Both the position numbers and the translations under genes were made by a program. Positions 57,622 to 64,000 of a DNA stretch of 64,000 nt are shown piece after piece. Numbering within the stretch: position 1 is the first letter of the stretch; each line of letters starts with the position of its first letter. The notes beneath the pieces were generated by a model, which saw nothing but the letters and a program-made list of their open reading frames with translations, made no database searches and was not told the origin of the DNA. The stretch is taken from the NCBI GenBank assembly GCA_019915015.1, contig JAHBBC010000015.1, positions 806,001-870,000 of the forward strand, in the 5' to 3' direction. The DNA comes from Auriscalpium vulgare (taxonomy: Eukaryota; Basidiomycota; Agaricomycetes; Russulales; Auriscalpiaceae).

Positions 57622-58412
57622 ATGTTTTGCCTTCAATCCGCACGGTCGTTGCTGGCCCTCGGCCGCTCGCTGCCCACCGTCGCCCACGCCTCTCCCTCCC
57701 CTCTCCCCCGCCAGCCGGCCCTCGCCCGCTTCCGCCACCAGCTCGCCCCGCGGCGCGTCACCTTCATCAAGCGGCACAAGGGCGTCATCCCGATCCCGAC
57801 AGGCGGCAGCACGAAGGGCACGACGCTCGCGTACGGCGACTGGGGTCTGCGCATCAAGGGCGAGGGCGTGCGCCTCTCCGCGAAGCAGCTCACCAGCGCG
57901 GAGGAGGTCATCAAGCGCAAGATCAAAGTCGTCAAGGGCGCGAAGGTCTACCTGCGCGTGTTCCCCGACATCCCGGTGTGCATAAAGGTGCGCGGCGTGC
58001 TGTGTGTATGCGCTCGGTTTCTTATGCGTGGTACGTGTGCAGGGGAACGAGACGCGTATGGGTAAAGGGAAGGGCACGTTTGAGTTCTGGGCGACGCGGT
58101 GCGCTGGCTTCCTCGCTCGTTCGCGCACGGCGCATGCTCACCAGCTCCCCTTAGCGTGCCGACAGGGCGTGTTATCTTTGAAATTGGCGGCGCACCCATT
58201 CGCGAAGAGTTGGCCCGGGACGGTGTGTGGCATGCGTCTGCCTGCGTGAACCTCGCTGACGCAGATCCTGTGCAGCATTGCGACAGGCGGGAAATAAACT
58301 GCCGACGGTCATGGAGTTCATCGACAAGAAAACGCCTCCGCGGCTGGGCAGTCTCATCATGACTCCAGACGTGGTCGCAGCGGAGCAGCTATCGTCGGTA
58401 GCTCCGAGCTAG
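57622..58412 (+). CDS. MRPL16: mitochondrial large-subunit ribosomal protein uL16m
   Basis: The start MFCLQSARSLLALGRSLPTV is a mitochondrial leader. The core reads [100 protein letters not shown] and EIGGAPIREELARE. It ends KKTPPRLGSLIMTPDVVA. These are the uL16 blocks that contact 23S-type rRNA near the peptidyl transferase centre. Three introns are present, after PVCIK, after WATR and after EELAR. The order and length (about 200 residues) fit mitochondrial uL16. Confidence 0.93.
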
Positions 58413-58966
58413 TCTTGTTAGCCTCATCCTTGTTATGAGTATCAGGCCCTTCGGCTCGCATGATCCACTGGCTGCTCATACGACCACGTATCTAACTCGC
58501 GTATCGACTGGCAGCATTGCCAACCAGCCAGTAGTACTTGCCGTTTCTGACATTACGCCGCGCAGCCCGCCGCCGCCGCAGCGTACTGGCCTGTGGTATG
58601 CAGTATCCCAACACCTCAGAAATGCCGGGCCCTCCATGCGCTGCCTGTGCCGTTCAGTGTTAGGCTATCCATTTGCAAGACGTAGAAAGTTCGTCGACAA
58701 TATATGCGATAAATGTAAATAATGTAAGTTATTACTCCGATTACTCCCCTCAGCTCCACTACAACGCCATCCACCAAGTTCTCCGGCTCCATCCTACTGA
58801 AGCCACTCGCGGAGCGCTGAGCGTTTATAAGCCTCGCGCGGCGACGCGCCTCGCTGCCCTGCCAACTGCAGAGGCATCCCGATGCCCGAGAGCTGCCCGG
58901 CCTCGGGCTCATAGCCAATAACGGGCACACTGCCCAAATTTCTTCAAACCCGCACCAGCGCCGTCC
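58413..58966. other. convergent intergenic region
   Basis: This lies between uL16m and the large PH-like gene. Part of it is AT-richer (58680-58740) with repeated TAAT/ATAT words, consistent with 3' untranslated sequence. No gene was found. Confidence 0.5.
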
Positions 58967-61703
58967 TCACCGCCGCCCGCCGTCCACGAAATCGAGTGCA
59001 GAATCGAGCTTGTTGACGAGGCGCTCCGGGCTGAACGCCTTCGCCTTAGCGAGCATCCCGCCCGAGCGCTTATCCTTGAGCTCGGGCTCAATGACCGCGA
59101 CGCGCGTGCTCGTGCGCGTTGCCGTGCGCTCGAGCTCCGCGTCGGGCACGATCGTGTCCGTGTGTCCTGCACTGCGCGCCGTGCGCCCGCTGCTGCCGGA
59201 CGCCTGCGAGCGGAGAGTGCCGCCGGTGTCCGCCGCGGACACGATGCTCATGATCGTCGATGTCGGCGACATGGCGGAGCGCGACGACGTCGCGCTGACC
59301 ACGCGCTCGCGCTTCTTCCCGGACGAGGAGGACTTGATGCTCTTCTTGCTGCTGCTCGCCAAGCCCTCATGCAGCACCTCCATCGCGCGCGGCACGCCGC
59401 GGCCGCGCCCGTCCTCGTTCGCAGCAGTGAGCGAGCGTGCGCGGATGACGCCCCCGACGGACACGGTCGACGTCGTCACGCCCGTCGCGGGCATCGTCAT
59501 CACGGACGGCGTCGTGAGCAGCGCAGGCGCGTGTGCCGAGAGTGCCTCCATTCCCCCGGGGATATCGGACAGCGGCGTGAACTGGTGCGCAGGCGCGGAT
59601 GCCGGCGTCACGCCGTACGTCGGCGCGGACGACGACATCGTAGGCGCAGACGCACGCTCGCGTGGCTGTCGGTAGAACGCCTCCAGGTCGGGCGAAGTGA
59701 CGTTGGAGAGCGCAGATGGCGGAGCGTAGCGTCGGCGGGGCGTGTCGTCGTCGGCAGGGATAAGCTGCTTGGTTGTGCGAGTCTGGCGCGCGAGGTCGCG
59801 CATCCAGCCGTCCCACTCGAGCTCGCAGTCGCTGAAATCGTCGTCTTCGTCCGCATCCGGCTCGTACCCGTGGCCATTGCTTCCCGATGCCTCGGAGCTG
59901 CTCCCACGCCGAGGTGCGCTGGCCGCAAAGTCGTGTCTTCGTCGGCCGAGGCCGCTTGAGTCGACAGCGCCCCCGCCCCCGATGATCCAGCTCAACGCAG
60001 AGCCGACGCCGCCGAGCCCTGCGACGTGTGCTCGCTTGGCCACCTCCGTGCGCCATTCGGGGTACGGGTATGGCGGGCGGCGGGGATCGTGGCCATACGA
60101 GGAGGAAGATGACGAGGAAGAGACGTATGGGAAGGCTGCATTGGGTTGCAAGTACCCCGGGATGAAGGTCGACGTGACACTGTCCGAGCCGAAGCGATGG
60201 AGTATGCGGAGGAAGTTGGATTGAGCTGTCAGGGCGATGGGTGAGTATTCGGAAGGCAGATAGCGAAAGTAGACCGAACCGGCTTCGTTGATCATGTCGA
60301 GGATGAGCCAGATTCCTTCGGACCCGTCGCCGATATTAAGGTCGTGCCAGAAACTCTCTGCGTTTATTTCCCCCTCACGCTTAGGGTCTCGTGGATCATA
60401 ACCACTGCTCCGAATGCGATCGCTGTCCGCAGTCATCTTGCGGGATTTGAGCGCATCTTCCTTAGACCCACGTCGCGCCCACTGCGGTGGGGTGCCCGTC
60501 GTCTGTTCCTCGGGATCACGCGGGATGGTGCTGCCGCTCCATGGATCGATCCATGCGTCCTGTGTGGGTGACGCTGCGGGGTCCTTGCTTAGGAAAGGCT
60601 GGTCGACGGCGCTGTTGGGCGGCGGCGGCGGCATGTCCGCGGTGCGGAACTTGGCGCACACGACGTATGCACTGGACTTCTGCCCGGCGGCGTGGACGAC
60701 ATCTTCTGCGCCGCGCAGCGTTGTGAGGGCGGTGAGCGAGCATGAATGCACGGGGGTCACGTCCTGAGAGTGCGCGTGGGTATGATGGGGGTGGAAGCGC
60801 GCGGCGTGGGCACTCACCGACTTGTTTTTGTACAAATTGAGCATCCCGTGGTGGATGATGAGCCACCGATCTCGCCATTCGAGCTTGGTCTTCTTGCGCT
60901 TCCTGATGGACGCACCTTGTTTGCCGTCGCCAGGGCTCCATGGCTCAATGCCGTCTCTGGGCCGCCTGGATATCGACTTGTGGGCCATGGTATCCGGCCT
61001 GCTCTTGGCGTCTCTGTCCTTTGTAGAGAGAACATCCTTCTCGCTGATGATAACACGGAGGGCCCTGACCTTGACCTCGAAGTAGGGCTGCACGTACTCG
61101 AGCATGATCTCGCGCGGGAGGCGGACGATCGTGTTGGGCGGGTGGAGCTCGAGCAGCTCGTTTGGGCGGAGACGGTACCATGAGAGCGTGTACTCTTCTT
61201 CGAGCAGCTGGCCGGTGGAGAAGGTGACGAGGGAGTACAGACGTGTGTCCGGGGGCGGAGGCGGGACGTCGGGGACGGTGTGCACGGCGGTACTAGAGGA
61301 CGCGGAGGGCTGCTTGCGGTAGTTGGGCGTGTGGTCGAGCGGGAAAACATCCGTGTCGGAGTCAAACTCGCGATCGTCGTCAAAGGAACTGTCGGTCTCG
61401 CGGTCGAGCGAGGAGCGGGAGGGGAAGACGGAGGCAAATGTGATGGGGGAGACGGAGCGGTAGCGGGTGTGGGGTGGATCGGAGTCGGGGGAGTCGTCAG
61501 AGGCGAGCTTTGCGAGGATGAGTTTTTTGATTTGGGATATCTTCCAAGAGGGCTCGAGGGAGATGGTGAGCCATTGGTCTGAGGCGACTGTGTGTGGGCG
61601 ATGGATGTGAGTGACTGTGGAGAGCTGGACGACGTGGAGAGGACGACGTACCGACTCGACAGGCCAGCGGGAGGAGGGCCTGCGGTGTGTCGCCGGAGAG
61701 CAT
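58967..61703 (-). CDS. large PH-domain-like disordered protein
   Basis: The N-terminal part has a ubiquitin/RBD-like stretch (QWLTISLEPSWKISQIKKLI; YSLVTFSTGQLLEEEYTLSW; YRLRPNELLELHPPNTIVRL). It then has a PH-like fold, KLEWRDRWLIIHHGMLNLYK, DVTPVHSCSLTALTTLRGAE and SAYVVCAKFR. A long Ser/Pro/Asp-rich region follows, with conserved-looking blocks EIWLILDMINEAGSVYFRYL-like and WDGWMRDLARQTRT. The C-terminus ends FSPERLVNKLDSALDFVDGG. A first intron of 40 bases joins LPLACRV to VTHIHRPHTV, and a second removes a His-rich stretch inside the PH-like part. PH domains bind phosphoinositides or proteins, so a membrane-linked signalling role is plausible but unproved. The start at 61703 sits 96 bases from the divergent gene. 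Confidence 0.75.
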
Positions 61704-61799
61704 GGCGATGGCGGAGGGAGGAAAGTTTGGCCCGGGAGGCCACTTTGCGGTGCGGTCGAGCGGCCCGACCCCGCCGATATCATTCAGCTCTCGATCATC
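61704..61799. promoter_or_regulatory. very short divergent promoter region
   Basis: Only 96 bases separate the start codons of the PH-like gene and the deaminase-like gene, so their promoters overlap or extend into the genes. Confidence 0.4.
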
Positions 61800-63545
61800 A
61801 TGGCAGCCGCCCGTCGCAGCATCCGCGTCCTCTCCTCGCTCGTCCACGGCACCAACAGCTTCGTCCACCTCAGGACACACGACGACCGCTCGGAGCAGGC
61901 CGCCTACGCGCATCTCTCCACCCTCCTCACCACACACGTCCCCTCCGCCGTCGCCGTCTCTGGCCACATCCACCCCGCGCCCCGAGGGCTCGACATCCTC
62001 GTCGTCTCCGCCAGCACTCAGCCGTCCTCTTCGTTCCACATCCAACAGCTGCTCGTCGACTATGCTTCACCCACTGCTCTTCATGATCTGGAACTCAAAT
62101 TGAACCCGTGAGCCGCGTTCTGCTTGCACATTGTGGCAACCTCCGGCTCACGCCTGCCCGTAGCTACGACGGCGACGTTGCCGCCCATGTTGTGGACCTC
62201 TTCCACATGATTCGTGCCTCCCAGTCGTCCAAAGACGATCTCAGTGCTAGACTGGACTGCTTCCTGCGATTCGTTGTCCGCCGCTCTCACCGCGCCATTG
62301 CCTCCCGGTTCCAGGACGCACACGCACACTGGTCTGGTCAGAGCCCTATAGACATCCTCGAATCTGACTGGTCCATGCCACACGACCTCCCAGTATCCTC
62401 CTTCAAGCTGCCCCCCGCCCTCAGAGATTGTCTCGCCCGGTTCGGGCTTCACACGGACGCCGAGAACACCTACCGCGTGGACGTACAGAACCTCCAGTTA
62501 TGGAAGACTGCTTTCGCCAGCCTATACCGCGACGTAGAAAGCGGTCTACTCGACCCGCCTGTCGAAGGCTCGTCGAAACCCGCAATAAAGACGCACATTC
62601 CTGACGAAGACATTGCCCGACTGGCCGAGGCCTTCCGTCGGCTCTCGCTCCTCTTGATCAGCAAGCTCGCTGATGCTATCTTCTCGATACCATCTCTGAG
62701 CGATCATTTCCTCAGATTGAGGCCGAACACAGGTCTGTCGCTAGGCATCCAGTTGTAACACCAATTGATATCAGCGGACCCTAGTGTCGAAGATCGGCGG
62801 CTATATCGGCTCGGAGACACACGAGATATACAACTATTCGTCGGAACTGGAGGGGGCTGGAGCCCACGCGCTCCGCTACCTGAGGCTCTGCTGCGCGCAC
62901 GTCACCGCCGCGCGGTTCGTCTTCGTCCACCCCGCGTTCCAGCAGCGGCTTCCGCTTCGCGTCCGCCTGGTGACCTACCCCCCGGCGGACCCGCGTCCCA
63001 GCTCGGCGTGCATCGATGATCTTAGGGCTGGCATTACGGATGACTCGCCAAATGCAGCCAATGCCATTGCCGCGCTGGAGACTGTGCGAGTGGAGGTCCG
63101 ACATGGGACCCTGCATCCGGAGGCTGTTATCCTCGCATTGGCGCACGCCAGCTTGCCCGGAGGAGAAGTCGCCGCGGACCCACCCCCCGCCGGCTTCGTG
63201 GAGACTGCGCATGCGCTCGCCCATTTCTTTCACGAGGCAAGCCGCTCTGCTCTTCCTTCATAGTATCGACGTCAACATCTTACTGCGCAGGACGAATCCG
63301 TATCGGTGGGCGTGCATCAAGACTGTTGCCCATCATGCGCGATGTTGAATATTGACCTATCCGAAGGTGATTTCCCGGACATCTTCTTCTCGCCGGGACA
63401 TGGAACGGCCGTTCCCTGGACGCCTCCGCCGGGTTTACCGTCGTGGGTGCTCAAGGAGGGATTGAAAGATCGCGTAGCGATGCTGCGGAGTCAATATCTG
63501 TCTGCGTGGGACACACATCGTTTGAGTATGCTGGCTGCGGTGTGA
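61800..63545 (+). CDS. deaminase-superfamily-like protein (HPE and CPSC motifs)
   Basis: Four exons (61800-62107, 62164-62732, 62785-63236, 63291-63545) give 527 residues. The N-terminal half is helical (DYASPTALHDLELKLNP; HVVDLFHMIRASQSSKDDLS; ARLDCFLRFVVRRSHRAIAS). The C-terminal third carries GTLHPEAVILALAH with H403 and E405, and QDCCPSCAMLNID with C456 and C459. This is the arrangement of zinc ligands and catalytic Glu in cytidine-deaminase-like enzymes. It resembles the fungal OTT_1508-type deaminases, a family of unknown substrate. The third intron starts with GC (GAG|GCAAGC) and ends in CAG; without it the frame meets a stop. A scaffold function with lost activity is the alternative. 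Confidence 0.7.
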
Positions 63546-64000
63546 CAATACAGCGCGCACAGATTGGGGCTTGCGGGCTGTGGATAGTTTGAACTAGTCC
63601 TTTGTCATTGGTTCACCTTCGCGGCGCGCTTCTGCGGCATCGGTCAACATAGAGCAATGGTCCGGGCATGTATACTTACGGTTAGGTTGTAGTGAATAGC
63701 ACCTCACGTACGTCTCTCAAGAGACGAAGCCACGGAAACCTATTCTTATAACAAGCGCACGTGTGGCAACTCTCCCTGCATCGTCAGTGTACGCTTGTCT
63801 CGCTGGCTACTCTGCTTCTCTTGTCATTTCGTCATAATCACCATCCCCTGTTAGCACATTCGTGCCCTCCGATTGCCCTCTGAGTCAAACCTCAACATCG
63901 TCGATCGACATTTTTGTAGATGGACAAGTTGTCTCGCGTCGTCGCGTTCTTGACTGATCATCACTGTCATAAATTGTCTAATGACTCTATTACAAAACAT
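63546..64000. other. window end, no gene seen
   Basis: This is downstream of the deaminase-like gene. It has no open frame of note. A gene may start beyond the window edge. Confidence 0.5.

Noticed and set aside
59162..60056. Arg/His-rich open frames on both strands within the PH-like gene
   Set aside because: They arise from the GC-rich Ser/Asp coding frame on the minus strand and show no domain.

Overview
The window is nuclear DNA of a basidiomycete fungus, most likely an Agaricomycete of polypore or mushroom type. The evidence is the dense gene layout, the many short GT-AG introns (about 40 to 77 bases), the GC-rich coding sequence, and the gene families: a SMYD methyltransferase, a fungal amidase, DUF7137, an F-box protein with the Agaricomycete layout, a seven-helix fungal membrane protein, mitoribosomal proteins and a MICOS subunit. 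Nothing prokaryotic, no CRISPR array and no tRNA or rRNA gene was seen. Exon boundaries were deduced by reading splice sites and checking that phases add up.

Layout. 1-6.6 kb: a duplicated SMYD-type (MYND/SET) gene, with a decayed, 3'-truncated copy (459-1897) and an intact nine-exon copy (4410-6589) on either side of an FAD-dependent D-amino-acid oxidase (2516-4157). 6.7-17.2 kb: a MOB-family protein and an amidase in divergent orientation, a disordered Ser/Pro-rich protein, a DUF7137 membrane protein, and a small five-exon gene of unknown function made only of short exons. 17.7-25 kb: an IKS1-type protein kinase, a YAP-binding/ALF4/glomulin-family protein and a seven-helix membrane protein. 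25.2-28.4 kb: a 982-residue protein carrying five copies of a short Cys-rich basic motif.

28.8-35.7 kb holds the most striking object. It is a complete 6,862-bp DNA transposon with 32-bp terminal inverted repeats (31 of 32 identical), a perfect 8-bp target-site duplication (TCAGCACG), subterminal GGTAGYT motifs, and one intact nine-exon gene. That gene would encode a 1,938-residue protein with an N-terminal Ulp1-like SUMO-protease triad (H294, D311, C358, with Q352), a Cys/His finger and a C-terminal RNase-H-like transposase that resembles P-element/THAP9 enzymes.

36-50.9 kb: an NCS1 purine/cytosine permease, an F-box protein, TFIIA gamma, an NFX1/FAP1-type zinc-finger protein, a small coiled-coil protein, a macro-domain protein and a membrane-anchored long coiled-coil protein. 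51-51.4 kb: six copies of a 29-bp repeat at nearly regular spacing. 51.6-63.5 kb: a serine carboxypeptidase, PPG1-type phosphatase, a MICOS subunit, the divergent mitoribosomal pair bL31m and uL16m, a large PH-like protein, and a protein with deaminase-like HPE and CPSC motifs that uses a GC-AG intron.

Most genes are unrelated housekeeping or lineage-specific genes. The parts that may work together are the transposon ends with their own protease-transposase, and the mitochondrial cluster (MICOS subunit, bL31m, uL16m) between 55.9 and 58.4 kb.
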